64,000 nt of DNA from Fulvimarina endophytica (GCF_003403015.1 NZ_QURL01000005.1:1-64000), one strand, 5' to 3'; counted from the stretch's first letter, positions 38,242-47,214 are shown. Notes: generated by a model not told the origin, from the sequence alone. Program-made: numbers and translations.

Positions 38242-40154
38242 TGGCTGCCTCGTCCTCTACGACCAGACGCCTGGCGTGGGCGCACCCCCTCGAACCCATG
38301 CAAGGGGCAGTCAGCTTCACGTCCCGCGTCGCCGCGCTCAACGGTCGCCCGATGCCCAACTTCCTGCGCGAAATGGGGATTCACCCGAATGATATCGATC
38401 GCGGTCGCTCCCCTGCCGTACGGCATCTTGCCGAGATCGCAGGCGCAAATGCCGAAAACCTCGTCCGCGCCACGCCCGTCCGATCCAAAGACGAGGCCTT
38501 TACCGACCTCTGTGGCGAACGCCTGCGCCGATTGTCGGTCCACCGGACCTACTTCCGGTATTGCCCGATGTGTGTGGCCGATGACATCGCGACGTTCGAG
38601 GGCCCCATAACCGCCCGGCCCTGGCTCAGGACAGAATGGATTGTCTCTCACGTGCGCTCCTGCGACCGGCACGGCATCATCCTTGCGAACGCATCACCCG
38701 AGCGTAGGCGCTTCGAGGCGCCGGACTTCAACGGGACCATGGCGGAAGACCTCGGGCACCTCGACGCAATCCGAGCAGGATGCCCGACCGTCCCGTACTC
38801 GCCGTTCCAGCGTTGGCTACTGGGCCGCCTTCGCGGCGAGCGCGACGCCTCGAATTGGCTTGACGGCCTCGACCTCTATGTCGCGATCGGCGCCTGCGAG
38901 GGCTTGGGTGTTTCGGCCCTGCACCCGCCGAAGGTCAAGGCGAGCACCCTGACCGAAGCCGACTGGGCGGCGGCGGCCGACGAGGGCTTCGCCCATGCGT
39001 CCGGCGGGCCGGCGGCGGTGGAGAAGCTCCTTGGCCGCCTAAACGCAGTGCAGATGCAGACCAGGGGTGTATGGGCACCGCGGGACACGTTCGGTTACGG
39101 TTACGTCGTGCTCGAGCGCGACCCCGGCGACACCGCGTGGGATCCCGTCCGCGACGTCCTCGTGGATTTCGCGATGCGAGAGATGCCCCTGAAGGCGGGC
39201 ATCAAGGTCCTCGGGCGCGTGGTTGAGCGGCAGGCTGTCCACACGATCAGGACCGCAGCTCATGCCTCGGGTGCCCATGCCCTCACCGTGCGCCGTCTCT
39301 TCGAGCGCGAGAACCTCGGCGCGGACGCGCTCGCCGCCGGCCTCATGGACCACCGCGTCACGGTCGACGCCGAAAGGATCGAGGCGACGGTCCGCGAGCT
39401 GAAGGGTGCCTTGTCCACGCCGAGGGTCCAAAAACTGACCGGCTTCCCGCTCACTTGGCTGAGGGCCATCATCGCGGACGGGCACCTGCCGACCGTGACC
39501 GGATCGAACGACCGGGAGTTTGCAAAGCATAGGTTCACACGTCAGGCAGTCGACGGGATGCTGGAGCGGATGTTCGCCGGAGCCGAGACCGTCGCCGCCG
39601 AGACCGACAACCGCGTCGGCGTCATGAAGGCGAGGCGCCGGACCGGAGCGACGATGTCCAAGATTTTGGAACCTGTGTTCAGCGGGACCCTTCGGTGGAA
39701 GGGACTCTTGGCCGGAGCCAAAGGACTCGACGCTCTGCTTGTCGATGTCGGCGAGGTCTTGCCTCTCGTCCGGAACGAAGAGCGCGGGGACGGCATCACC
39801 TTGCTCGACATCCTCGAGTTCCTGCCAGGCATAGGGCGCGATAGCCCGAAAGCACTGTTGGCGTGTGGCCTGCTCAGGTCGGAAATGCAGTTCAATCCCG
39901 AGGCCCGACGCATGGTGCCGGTCATCACCCGCGAGAGCGCTGAGCGGTTCCGGGCCGCCTACGTGACGCTCGGCGAGTTATGCCAGCGTACGGGCATGCA
40001 TCACAAGCAAGTCCGCAAGCGATTGCGGGAGGCCGGGGTCTCTGAGGCAATGACACCGGAGAACCACCGTTGCTTCGCTTACGATCGGGAGCGGGCCAGC
40101 CACACATTGTGCCCCAAATCAAACTCGGTGCCAGACACGAGAACAAAGGCGTAG
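38241..40154 (+). CDS. tniQ: TniQ/TnsD-like target-selection protein
   Basis: 637 residues. The N-terminal TniQ domain (RRLAWAHPLEPMQGAVSFTSRVAALNGRPMPNFLREMG) is followed by a zinc-ribbon (FRYCPMC...VRSCDRHG). The long C-terminal part has helix-turn-helix-like segments (for example LGELCQRTGMHHKQVRKRLREAGVSE near the end). This length is that of TnsD-type proteins that bind a specific gene end, unlike the short TniQ of CRISPR-associated elements. I infer that it recognises the 3' end of nrdJ, where the element sits. Confidence 0.9.
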   Translation: MAASSSTTRRLAWAHPLEPMQGAVSFTSRVAALNGRPMPNFLREMGIHPNDIDRGRSPAVRHLAEIAGANAENLVRATPVRSKDEAFTDLCGERLRRLSVHRTYFRYCPMCVADDIATFEGPITARPWLRTEWIVSHVRSCDRHGIILANASPERRRFEAPDFNGTMAEDLGHLDAIRAGCPTVPYSPFQRWLLGRLRGERDASNWLDGLDLYVAIGACEGLGVSALHPPKVKASTLTEADWAAAADEGFAHASGGPAAVEKLLGRLNAVQMQTRGVWAPRDTFGYGYVVLERDPGDTAWDPVRDVLVDFAMREMPLKAGIKVLGRVVERQAVHTIRTAAHASGAHALTVRRLFERENLGADALAAGLMDHRVTVDAERIEATVRELKGALSTPRVQKLTGFPLTWLRAIIADGHLPTVTGSNDREFAKHRFTRQAVDGMLERMFAGAETVAAETDNRVGVMKARRRTGATMSKILEPVFSGTLRWKGLLAGAKGLDALLVDVGEVLPLVRNEERGDGITLLDILEFLPGIGRDSPKALLACGLLRSEMQFNPEARRMVPVITRESAERFRAAYVTLGELCQRTGMHHKQVRKRLREAGVSEAMTPENHRCFAYDRERASHTLCPKSNSVPDTRTKA

Positions 40155-40334
40155 TGTGCATCTCGCCTTCTGCGATGTGGCTCCGCCGAGTTCACTACCC
40201 TTATCGATGATGCAAGAACGGCATGGTGAAGCTCTTCTGGCCTCTCCCGCTTTCCAGTTGGGTCTGGGTAACAGTTCGCGCGGTAGACACGCCACAACCC
40301 AAAGCAGAAAATGCCGCCCGAAAGGGTGATTCGC

Positions 40335-43300
40335 ATGAATGACGTCCGGCAGCCCGTAGGCGGCCTGCACCTACTCACGATCGAGACGTTGCTGGACGAC
40401 CTGATCGGCGGCCGGACTGTGGCCCTGGAGGACGGCCAAACGCTGTCGCTCGACAACGACCCACGCTCGGTCCTGGAATGGTATCGCAGCAACGTGGACA
40501 GGTGGTCAGGCAACCTGCGGGGCGACGATATGGAAGCGATCGTGGACGCAGTGGGTGCGCCCCCGCCGCCTGTGCGAGCCGAACGAACCGCCGCGACAGC
40601 CCGCCCCGCGAAGCTCCTCACGCTCGTCAGGGTCCGCGCACATCGGTTTGCGGGCCTTCACGCGTTCGGCTGCTCCGACGACGCGACCCACTTCGTGTTC
40701 GAACCCGAAAAGCGGGTCACGCTGATCGAGGGCATCAACGGATCAGGCAAGACATCGATCGCCAACGCCGTCATGTGGTGCCTAACAGGACACCTGATCC
40801 GCTCTCAGCGACAGCCGGGGCCCGGGACGGCCGAATACCCCTGCGAGGTCGACCGCGGCGGGACGACCACTACACACGAGTGTTCGTCGGTCACCCCGAT
40901 GCCGAGGGCCGCGGACACCCTGCCCGCCGACGGGGCTCCCCTACCCGCCGACACATGGGTCGAAGTAACGTTTGCAAATGCGGACGGCGAGGTCCTCGCG
41001 CCCTTGCTGAGGGCGCAGACGCGCAACTCCCGCGGTAAGCTCGTCGAGGTGAAGCCCGACCTCGAGGCGGTTGGCCTCGACCCTGTGGCCTGGCGCATCC
41101 CGACGGTGATGCCGGCCCTCATACCGCACTTGGCAGTCGGTAATGCCTCGGAGCTAGGAGAGGCAGTCGCGCGCCTCACCGGCCTCGCATCGCTCGTTGA
41201 CCTCTCCAAGCATGCGGGGAAGGCCGCAGACCGTATCAGCAGGAGGATGGTCAAGGAGCTGTCTCAGGAGCTGGGAGAGATCGACCAGCTCCATGCCGAG
41301 TCCGCGAGCGACCTTGACAGGATTATCGAAGGGTCGCCCCCGATGCGGCGATGGGGAGGCATTTCGCAGCCGGCCGACGCCGACGCCCGGGATCGTCTTA
41401 CGGCAGCCGCTGAGTTCTTTGGTTCACTAAAGGCGACTGCCTTCGCGAACGCCCGCAGTGTCCTCGGCTATGAATTTGATCCCGAGAGCAAGGCGGACCG
41501 GGACGGGCTCGAGAAGGATGTGGGCCCGGCAGCCGACCAGGTTGCCAGGTTCGCGGACCTCCCCTCCATCAAGCGACTGTCGTCCCTTAAGGTCAACGAG
41601 GCGGCACGGAACGAAACGCTGGCTCTGCTTTCAAAGCTGGAAGACCAGGCAAGAGCCATAGACGAAATGGCAGCGAGTCCGGACCGCGCACGAAGAGCAC
41701 AGCTTTACGCCCGCGTCTCCTCGTGGATGCGCGAGCACGGGCATGCCGGTGACACCTGTCCCGTTTGCATCCGGTCGCTCGACGGCGTCATCGATCCTGA
41801 GAGCGGCGCGGCAGTAGGATCGCATCTTGCGAAAGCGGAACGCGAGTTCCTATCCCATGCCGTGGCCGACTGGGGTGAATACTGGCGGGGTGCGCTAGCA
41901 GACAGGCTGCCGGAGGCATTTGCATCTGAGGCGAAGAAGTCCCTCCCAGCCTCACCCATAGAACTCCTCCGCATGGGCTTCGTCGACGAGTTGTTCGCGA
42001 CCGATGGCTTCCGGGGAGTCCTTTCCTCGCTGCGGACAGACAACGCAGGCCTAGTCGAGGAATGCTTGGAGGCGCTTCCGCAGTTCGTCGAGCCTAAGCA
42101 GTGCCTGCTGCCGAAAGCGGTGGCGAGCCGCGCAACGACGTTGCAGAAGACAGTCGACGCGATCGTACGTGCTATGGCCTTCGCGAACTGGCTTGCGACC
42201 AACACGGCCGCCGTTCGTTCGGCCTGTATCGCCATACGCGATGGAACTGAGCGCGCGGACGACCCATCAAAAGCGATCGGCCAGCGACTGACCGCTCTAA
42301 GGGACATGGTGCGAAACGCCGGCCCACTCACTTCGGCAATCGGTCTTGTCGACCGGCTAGCAAGGATTCAGGAGAGACACGAAGCGAAACGCGGCAGAAT
42401 CGCAACCTGCGAACGTACAGCAACAGCTCTCGCGGAACTCGTGCCGCTCGGCGGCCTGGCACAGGCGCAGGTCGATCTCTTGCGCGAGCGGCTACATCAG
42501 CGTGCGGATTACTGGCGCCGCAAGTTCTTCATGGACCCAACGACCTTCTCGCCCTCACTTGCGGACACGAGGATGGACGCAAGCGGAATCCTAGCGTTGC
42601 AGGCGGGACGTCTTGGTGTCACTGCGCCCGCCCAACACGTCTCCAACGCGTCGTCGCTTCGTGCTGCGATCCTCGGGTTCTTTATAGCTTTTCGTGAGCA
42701 CGTTCTGGCGACGCGCGGCGGCTTGACGCTCCTCTGCCTCGACGATCCGCAGGAACTTCTCGACAACGATAACAAGGAACGCTTAGCACGGGGCCTGTCC
42801 TCGCTCGCCGCAGACGGCGCGCAGATCCTCGTGACGACGCACGACCGCAAGTTCGCCCGCTCACTGGTTGCCGAGTGCCGCAGCGAAGATCTCGTTCAAC
42901 ATCTATCAGTTCATCCAGTGAACGCGAACAGGCTCACCGTCGCCCTTTCGCCGGCAATTGAAGAGGTCGATCGAAAACGGCAGGCCTTCGATTCCAACCC
43001 GGACTCAGCACGCGACGCACAGGACTACGCTTCCGATCTGCGGGTGTTTGTTGAGGTCAGGCTCGGCGACCTATTTGACAATGCGGTTCATCCCGCGCAC
43101 GCGGGGGCAACGAGGGCTCCGACGCTGGCCACGCTCGTGGACCGTCTGCGCTCTCTTGTCGCGTCGGGAAATGACGAGCTATTCACCCATCCCGTCGTGC
43201 GCCGGTTCGCGAAGGATCCGGCTCTCGCTGAAGGCGCAACTCCGCGTCGGATCCTCAACCAGTCCCACCACGACAAGGTTTCGATCGGCTACACTGACGT

Positions 43301-44234
43301 CTTGTCGGTGCGTGACGACTTTCAGCGACTGAGAACCGAGGTGGAGAAGGTACACGAGCAGTTCCGGCTGCATAGGTGGCGCGAGCCCTTGGATGCGTTC
43401 GAAGGCGGCGCCGGACCGATTGTTTCGTTCCCATCTATGCCCCGACCGACGTTCTCCGTGTTTGTATGTCCCGACCTCGCGGCCTTCTCTGCAAGCTTCG
43501 GTCCCGAGGGATCGCAAGACGCCCCCACCGAAACGATTGATGGGAGCTGGTTCGACGGAAAGGCTCTGTTCTACGTCCGCGGAGATTCACTCGGCTTTGC
43601 TGTCCCGTCTGGATCGGTTGTGATCGTGGAGGCCGAGCCTTATCCGGGCCGCGACCAAAACCTGGTCGTGGCGAAGACCAAGGGTCAGTTGATGGCGCGG
43701 CGCATGGTGAAGGCGTCTGGCGGCACGGGTGTGTCTCTGTCCGCGCAGATGCCGGATCCGCGGCGAAGCCGCGCCACCATGACCTTCGACGAGAGCAAGG
43801 TTCGTCTGCACCGGATCGTTGGCGCGATGTTCACTGATATGCCACCGCCGGAGGGCGCGCGCAACGAGGCAGCCCCGGTTGACAACGTGCCCGAGCTCCG
43901 ACGCGTGCAGATTGCCTACCGAGTTAAGGAGGAGAGTGCCGTACCGCTGGTGTTGCCGGGTCAGATAGTCCTCGGCGGCGCCGAACTTTCCTCAGCCGAC
44001 CTCGATCGGTACGAGGGGAAGTTCGTCGCGGTGATGCTCGACGACGGGAAGAACATCATCAAACGCGTCGGATCGCGACTGCCAGGGTCGCTATCGCATC
44101 TTAGGCAGTTCGAGACAATCGGCGGGTTCGGGGGATCTCTGGTTGTCGCGACTGAGATGGCCGCTGGATCGCGAGACATTCCCCTCATGGTGAGCGCACG
44201 TCAAATCGTGGGTGTGTTATACGACGCCGGTTGA
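40335..44234 (+). CDS. Rad50/SMC-like ATPase fused to tandem S24/LexA-like domains
   Basis: 1,299 residues from the ATG preceded by AAGGGTG (an ATG 24 bp upstream lacks a ribosome site). The N-terminal 85 residues are unassigned. ABC/RecN-type ATPase: Walker A LIEGINGSGKTSIANAV (about 131-147); a helical middle with a zinc-hook-like TCPVC (about 475); Walker B TLLCLDDPQELLD (about 798) and LVTTHD. C-terminal pair of domains resembling LexA/S24 peptidases: one with FYVRGDSLGFAVPSGSVVIVE (about 1081) but Arg (ARRM) where the catalytic Lys is expected; one with RVKEESAVPLVLPGQIVL (about 1197) and IIKRVG (about 1240). Follows tniQ by 180 bp. I know of no named system with this layout. Confidence 0.75.
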   Translation: MNDVRQPVGGLHLLTIETLLDDLIGGRTVALEDGQTLSLDNDPRSVLEWYRSNVDRWSGNLRGDDMEAIVDAVGAPPPPVRAERTAATARPAKLLTLVRVRAHRFAGLHAFGCSDDATHFVFEPEKRVTLIEGINGSGKTSIANAVMWCLTGHLIRSQRQPGPGTAEYPCEVDRGGTTTTHECSSVTPMPRAADTLPADGAPLPADTWVEVTFANADGEVLAPLLRAQTRNSRGKLVEVKPDLEAVGLDPVAWRIPTVMPALIPHLAVGNASELGEAVARLTGLASLVDLSKHAGKAADRISRRMVKELSQELGEIDQLHAESASDLDRIIEGSPPMRRWGGISQPADADARDRLTAAAEFFGSLKATAFANARSVLGYEFDPESKADRDGLEKDVGPAADQVARFADLPSIKRLSSLKVNEAARNETLALLSKLEDQARAIDEMAASPDRARRAQLYARVSSWMREHGHAGDTCPVCIRSLDGVIDPESGAAVGSHLAKAEREFLSHAVADWGEYWRGALADRLPEAFASEAKKSLPASPIELLRMGFVDELFATDGFRGVLSSLRTDNAGLVEECLEALPQFVEPKQCLLPKAVASRATTLQKTVDAIVRAMAFANWLATNTAAVRSACIAIRDGTERADDPSKAIGQRLTALRDMVRNAGPLTSAIGLVDRLARIQERHEAKRGRIATCERTATALAELVPLGGLAQAQVDLLRERLHQRADYWRRKFFMDPTTFSPSLADTRMDASGILALQAGRLGVTAPAQHVSNASSLRAAILGFFIAFREHVLATRGGLTLLCLDDPQELLDNDNKERLARGLSSLAADGAQILVTTHDRKFARSLVAECRSEDLVQHLSVHPVNANRLTVALSPAIEEVDRKRQAFDSNPDSARDAQDYASDLRVFVEVRLGDLFDNAVHPAHAGATRAPTLATLVDRLRSLVASGNDELFTHPVVRRFAKDPALAEGATPRRILNQSHHDKVSIGYTDVLSVRDDFQRLRTEVEKVHEQFRLHRWREPLDAFEGGAGPIVSFPSMPRPTFSVFVCPDLAAFSASFGPEGSQDAPTETIDGSWFDGKALFYVRGDSLGFAVPSGSVVIVEAEPYPGRDQNLVVAKTKGQLMARRMVKASGGTGVSLSAQMPDPRRSRATMTFDESKVRLHRIVGAMFTDMPPPEGARNEAAPVDNVPELRRVQIAYRVKEESAVPLVLPGQIVLGGAELSSADLDRYEGKFVAVMLDDGKNIIKRVGSRLPGSLSHLRQFETIGGFGGSLVVATEMAAGSRDIPLMVSARQIVGVLYDAG

Positions 44235-44271
44235 CTGGTCGACGACCAATCAGCATGGCCAACGAGAACGC

Positions 44272-44295
44272 GAGGGGCATTCGAATGCCTCTTTA
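44272..44295 (+). terminator. Possible terminator after the ATPase gene
   Basis: GGCATTCGAATGCC stem with flanking GAG/CTC pairing, followed by TTTA, about 37 bp after the ATPase stop codon. Confidence 0.5.
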
Positions 44296-44410
44296 AGGCT
44301 CGCGGATCTCAAGAAACGGTTGGCAAAGCGTCCTCGCACGATCGACGAACATTCCATGATACTTTAACTGCTCTTCGGAATTTTTTCCTACACGGGAGGC
44401 GGCACCGCTT

Positions 44411-44527
44411 ACAACTTTGATTTTGTGCACATCCCAACTTTGGTTTCAGTTTTGCCGTAGTTCTGAAACCCTTATATTATTCAGTGTTTTGAAGGGATGC
44501 GTTTTTACAACTTTGGTGATTCCGACA
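44411..44527 (-). repeat. Transposon right end with TnsB-type repeats
   Basis: The terminal repeat at 44507-44527 (minus strand) matches the left end at 20 of 21 positions. Two further copies of the CAAAGTTG core lie inward: CCAACTTTGGTTTC at 44434-44447 and ACAACTTTGA at 44411-44420. The innermost copy shares AAAGTTGTAAG with the inner left-end site. Unequal numbers of sites at the two ends are typical of Tn7 elements. Confidence 0.85.
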
Positions 44528-44532
44528 CAGCG
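44528..44532 (+). repeat. Target-site duplication, right copy
   Basis: CAGCG directly after the terminal ACA of the right end, identical to 10706-10710. Confidence 0.93.
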
Positions 44533-45186
44533 GGTCTATCCGTCGAGACGCGACGCATAGATCGCCCGAACGACACGAAGTCCGCCTTTTTCGATCAAAT
44601 TGGACGGACTCTTCGGGAGCCAGACGCATAAGCCCACCCGCCTTCCCGGCGGGTGGGGGTCTACTCGAGAACGGAACATGTCGGCATCTTTGGCGCCCAG
44701 GGGCAAGATCAGCCATGGTATGGATAGCTGCATCGAGACTTTGACCTCCATCCTCGCCGAAGCAGGTCACGATGTCGCCTCGTTGAATACGCAGATCCGT
44801 CTGCCGCGGCGGGACTTCGGGGACGCCAGGCGCGTCCACGTCCTCGATCGCGTACAAACGCTGCGCTCGGGCGTTCGCATCCACGAGGCGGTGACGCCGG
44901 AAGCGCTCCCAGAGTGATCGGGCATTAACGACCTGATCGCTGCCTCCCCCTTGCCGCGATCCTCGGATGCTGTTCCGAGTCGACATGCTGCCTCGCTGAC
45001 GCGCCGCGAACGCCATGCTAATGCCGAGGCTCGCGGCCGCGTGGCCGGAACTCTTCGTATCGGTAACACCCTCGAAATTCGCCGATGACGATCGAATTAT
45101 CGGTGACGGACGCCGACGGATGGGCCGGGAACGATTCCTTCCGGGCAGGCGTGTCGCTGCGTTCTCCCCATTCGGAGGTTTGACCG
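44533..45186. other. Former nrdJ-mbfA intergenic region
   Basis: 654 bp of chromosome that, before insertion, followed nrdJ directly. Several open frames exist on both strands (for example plus 44600-44917) but none has a recognisable product, so I call no gene. GGAGG lies upstream of the mbfA ATG. Confidence 0.45.
44633..44657 (+). terminator. Displaced nrdJ transcription terminator (probable)
   Basis: Perfect 10-bp GC-rich stem (CCCACCCGCC, 44633-44642, with GGCGGGTGGG, 44648-44657) and a 5-nt loop. No T-run follows, so efficiency is uncertain. Removing the transposon would place it about 115 bp after the nrdJ stop codon. Confidence 0.5.
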
Positions 45187-46164
45187 ATGTTGTCATCGCT
45201 CTCTGGACGTCGCCGGTTCTCCGACCTGTCGGAGCGAGAGATCCTCGCTCTGGCGATCTCGGCAGAAGAAGACGACGGACGGATTTACGGGAGCTATGCC
45301 GAGAGGCTGGAGGCCGACTATCCGGCTTCGGCGGAGATCTTTCGCGAGATGGAGCGGGAGGAACAAGGCCATCGGTGGGCATTGATCGCCGAACACGAGC
45401 GTCGGTTCGGCCCGACGATCCCGCTGATCCGGCGCGAGCATGTCGCGGACTATGTGTCCCGCCGGCCGGTCTGGCTCATCGCCAATCTGTCGATCGAGCG
45501 CATTCGCGCCGAGGCGGAACGCATGGAAAAGGACGCTGCGCGCTTCTACGGCGAAGCAGCCAAGCGGACGAGCGATACCGGAACGCGTCGCCTTCTCGTC
45601 GATCTGGAGACGGCCGAGCGCAAGCATCGGAGCCGCGCCCACGACCTCGCCGACAGCACAGTCACCGACGACGTTCGCAAGGAGGAGGCGACGACGGCGC
45701 GGCGCCAGATGATCCTCACCTATATTCAGCCGGGACTGGCTGGCTTGATGGACGGATCGGTCTCGACCCTCGCGCCGATCTTCGCGACGGCCTTTGCGAC
45801 ACGCGATCCGCAGACGACCTTGCTGGTCGGTCTCGCGGCGGCCGTCGGCGCCGGGATTTCGATGGGCTTTACGGAAGCAGCCCATGACGACGGCAAGTTG
45901 TCGGGTCGCGGCTCCCCGCTCAAGCGGGGCCTCGCTTCCGGATCGATGACGACCGTCGGAGGACTGGGACATGCACTTCCCTATCTCATTCCGGACTTCT
46001 GGGTCGCGACGTTCGTGGCGTTCTTCGTCGTGTTTCTCGAGCTATGGGCGATTGTCTGGATCCAGAATCGTTTCATGGAGACCCCGGTTCTCAGGGCCAC
46101 CGTGCAGGTTGTGGTGGGCGGTGCACTCGTTTTGGCTGCCGGCATCCTGATCGGCGGAGGCTGA
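45187..46164 (+). CDS. mbfA: Membrane-bound ferritin/iron exporter MbfA
   Basis: 325 residues. An N-terminal ferritin/rubrerythrin-like di-iron domain (about 1-165; EREILALAISAEEDDGRIYGSYA, EMEREEQGHRWALI, EAERMEKDAARFYGEAA, DLETAERKHRSRAHDL supply the Glu/His ligands) is fused to a VIT1/CCC1-type membrane domain (TYIQPGLAGLMDGSVSTLAPIF onward, about five helices). In rhizobia MbfA exports iron and protects from iron and peroxide stress under Irr control. I did not find a convincing Irr (ICE) box upstream. Confidence 0.9.
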   Translation: MLSSLSGRRRFSDLSEREILALAISAEEDDGRIYGSYAERLEADYPASAEIFREMEREEQGHRWALIAEHERRFGPTIPLIRREHVADYVSRRPVWLIANLSIERIRAEAERMEKDAARFYGEAAKRTSDTGTRRLLVDLETAERKHRSRAHDLADSTVTDDVRKEEATTARRQMILTYIQPGLAGLMDGSVSTLAPIFATAFATRDPQTTLLVGLAAAVGAGISMGFTEAAHDDGKLSGRGSPLKRGLASGSMTTVGGLGHALPYLIPDFWVATFVAFFVVFLELWAIVWIQNRFMETPVLRATVQVVVGGALVLAAGILIGGG

Positions 46165-46239
46165 GTGCGGGCTCGTTGAAGTGACGGGATCTCGAAAACG
46201 GCTGGAACTTCTCGGAACCTGTCAGAACGCCCCGCCGAC

Positions 46240-46415
46240 ACGGTTCGGTACGCTCCGGAGCGGTCGAGCCAGCGCAGCGTCACAACGAGGCCATTGGCGC
46301 CGAGGAGAAAGAAGACGGCGGCCGAACCGAGGTCCCTCGCCCTCTTCGCAAAGAGACTCCATTTTTTCGAGAGATGATCGACGATCGTCTCGATCGCCGT
46401 GTTCAGGGCTTCGGT
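46240..46415 (-). pseudogene. Remnant of diacylglycerol kinase dgkA (C-terminal half)
   Basis: Minus strand reads EALNTAIETIVDHLSKKWSLFAKRARDLGSAAVFFLLGANGLVVTLRWL. This is the catalytic ElLNTAIE...AKDLGSAAV core of the small membrane diacylglycerol kinase. Four codons before it the frame meets a stop (TGA at 46430-46428) and no N-terminal helix or start is found, so the first half has been lost. The gene cannot make a working enzyme. Confidence 0.7.
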
Positions 46416-46866
46416 GGCAGCTGACGCTCATGGCGCGAGAAGCAGTTCGCCCGCCCTGCCGTCCGTATCAATTCCAGGCCGGCGGAGGTCGCGAGGCATC
46501 GCGTGTCTGTCAGGATGTCGACGGGCACCCTGGCGGCGCATGGGGTGCCGAACCGTTTGGCGGACACGATGCGAGGCGCATGCGAGCCATGCCGAGCTCA
46601 TGCGGTGCTAACGCCAGCTTCGCCGGCGACACCTCAAACTGATCCGGCGGGACAAAGATCGCGGGCACGTCGGAGGCACGGCCGACAGCCATTCATCGCT
46701 CTCCGGAAATCCCCCGCATCCATAGCAAGCCGATGGATGGCGGCGCTTCGGACTCCCGTCGGCGAAGAGGCCGATCCGACCCAAGAAAAATTGCTGACCT
46801 GTCCGACAGACAGTCTTGAATATTAGCAAATACTAAATTAGATTTCTCTCACACAAGGAGGCGCTC
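46416..46866. other. Intergenic region before the sulfide operon
   Basis: About 450 bp. The part nearest the dgkA remnant may hold further decayed sequence; I recognise no protein. The last 60 bp are AT-rich and carry the regulator operator and a strong AAGGAGG ribosome site. Confidence 0.4.
46821..46840 (+). promoter_or_regulatory. Candidate operator of the BigR-like regulator
   Basis: ATTAG-CAAATA-CTAAA: TTAG (46823-46826) and CTAA (46833-46836) form an inverted repeat in an AT-rich patch directly upstream of the regulator. This is the position and base composition of BigR/SqrR sites. Confidence 0.6.
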
Positions 46867-47214
46867 ATGGACGGCATGCAGGAATTCGAAGCCAAGGCGA
46901 ACGAGGTCGCCACGATCTTGAAGGCGGTCGCCAACGAGAAGCGTCTGATGCTGCTTTGCAGGCTTCTCGACATGGGCGAGGCGAATGTCGGCACGCTCGC
47001 AGAGGCCGTCGGCCTGTCACAGTCGGCGCTTTCCCAGCACCTCACCGTGCTGCGCGAGCAGGGCATCGTCGCCTATCGGCGCGAGAGCCAGACGCTCTGG
47101 TACCGCATAGCCGATCCCCGGATCGAAGCGTTGTTCGGGACGCTTCAGGGGCTTTTCTGCCCGCCGCAGGATGCGCCCGCCACTGCCGCCGCCTCGCCGG
47201 CAACCGTTCTTTGA
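46867..47214 (+). CDS. bigR: ArsR-family persulfide-sensing repressor, BigR/SqrR-like
   Basis: 115 residues of winged-helix ArsR type (VANEKRLMLLCRLLDMGEANVGTLAEAVGLSQSALSQHLTVLREQGIV). Two cysteines, C31 (MLLCRL) and C98 (LFCPP), occupy the places of the redox pair that forms a tetrasulfide link in BigR and SqrR when persulfides accumulate. It heads the operon of YeeE/YedE, TauE and Blh proteins, which matches the known bigR operons of Xylella and Agrobacterium. AAGGAGG lies 7 nt before the ATG. Confidence 0.88.
   Translation: MDGMQEFEAKANEVATILKAVANEKRLMLLCRLLDMGEANVGTLAEAVGLSQSALSQHLTVLREQGIVAYRRESQTLWYRIADPRIEALFGTLQGLFCPPQDAPATAAASPATVL

Larger units (their letters stand above)
10711..44527. 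mobile_element. Complete Tn7-like transposon with defence cargo
   Basis: A 33,817-bp element. The ends are inverted repeats beginning TGTCGGAA and ending CACCAAAGTTGT, with one mismatch at position 9 (A on the left, T on the right). It is flanked by perfect 5-bp duplications (CAGCG). It encodes its own heteromeric machinery in order tnsA, tnsB, tnsC, tniQ (33,999-40,154), each overlapping the next. No CRISPR array or cas gene is present, and no tnsE, so targeting is presumably through the TniQ/TnsD-like protein acting at the nrdJ 3' end. Cargo: CBASS, two toxin-antitoxin pairs, a DUF4011 helicase-nuclease, an AAA-protease gene set, a DNA methyltransferase, a PIN protein and a Rad50-like ATPase. 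Confidence 0.95.

Noticed and set aside
33999..44527. CRISPR-associated transposon (CAST)
   Set aside because: No repeat-spacer array and no cas genes anywhere between the ends, and the TniQ is of the long TnsD type.
44477..45382. Minus-strand ORF of 301 codons between the transposon and mbfA
   Set aside because: It crosses the transposon right end and antisense mbfA and has no recognisable domain.
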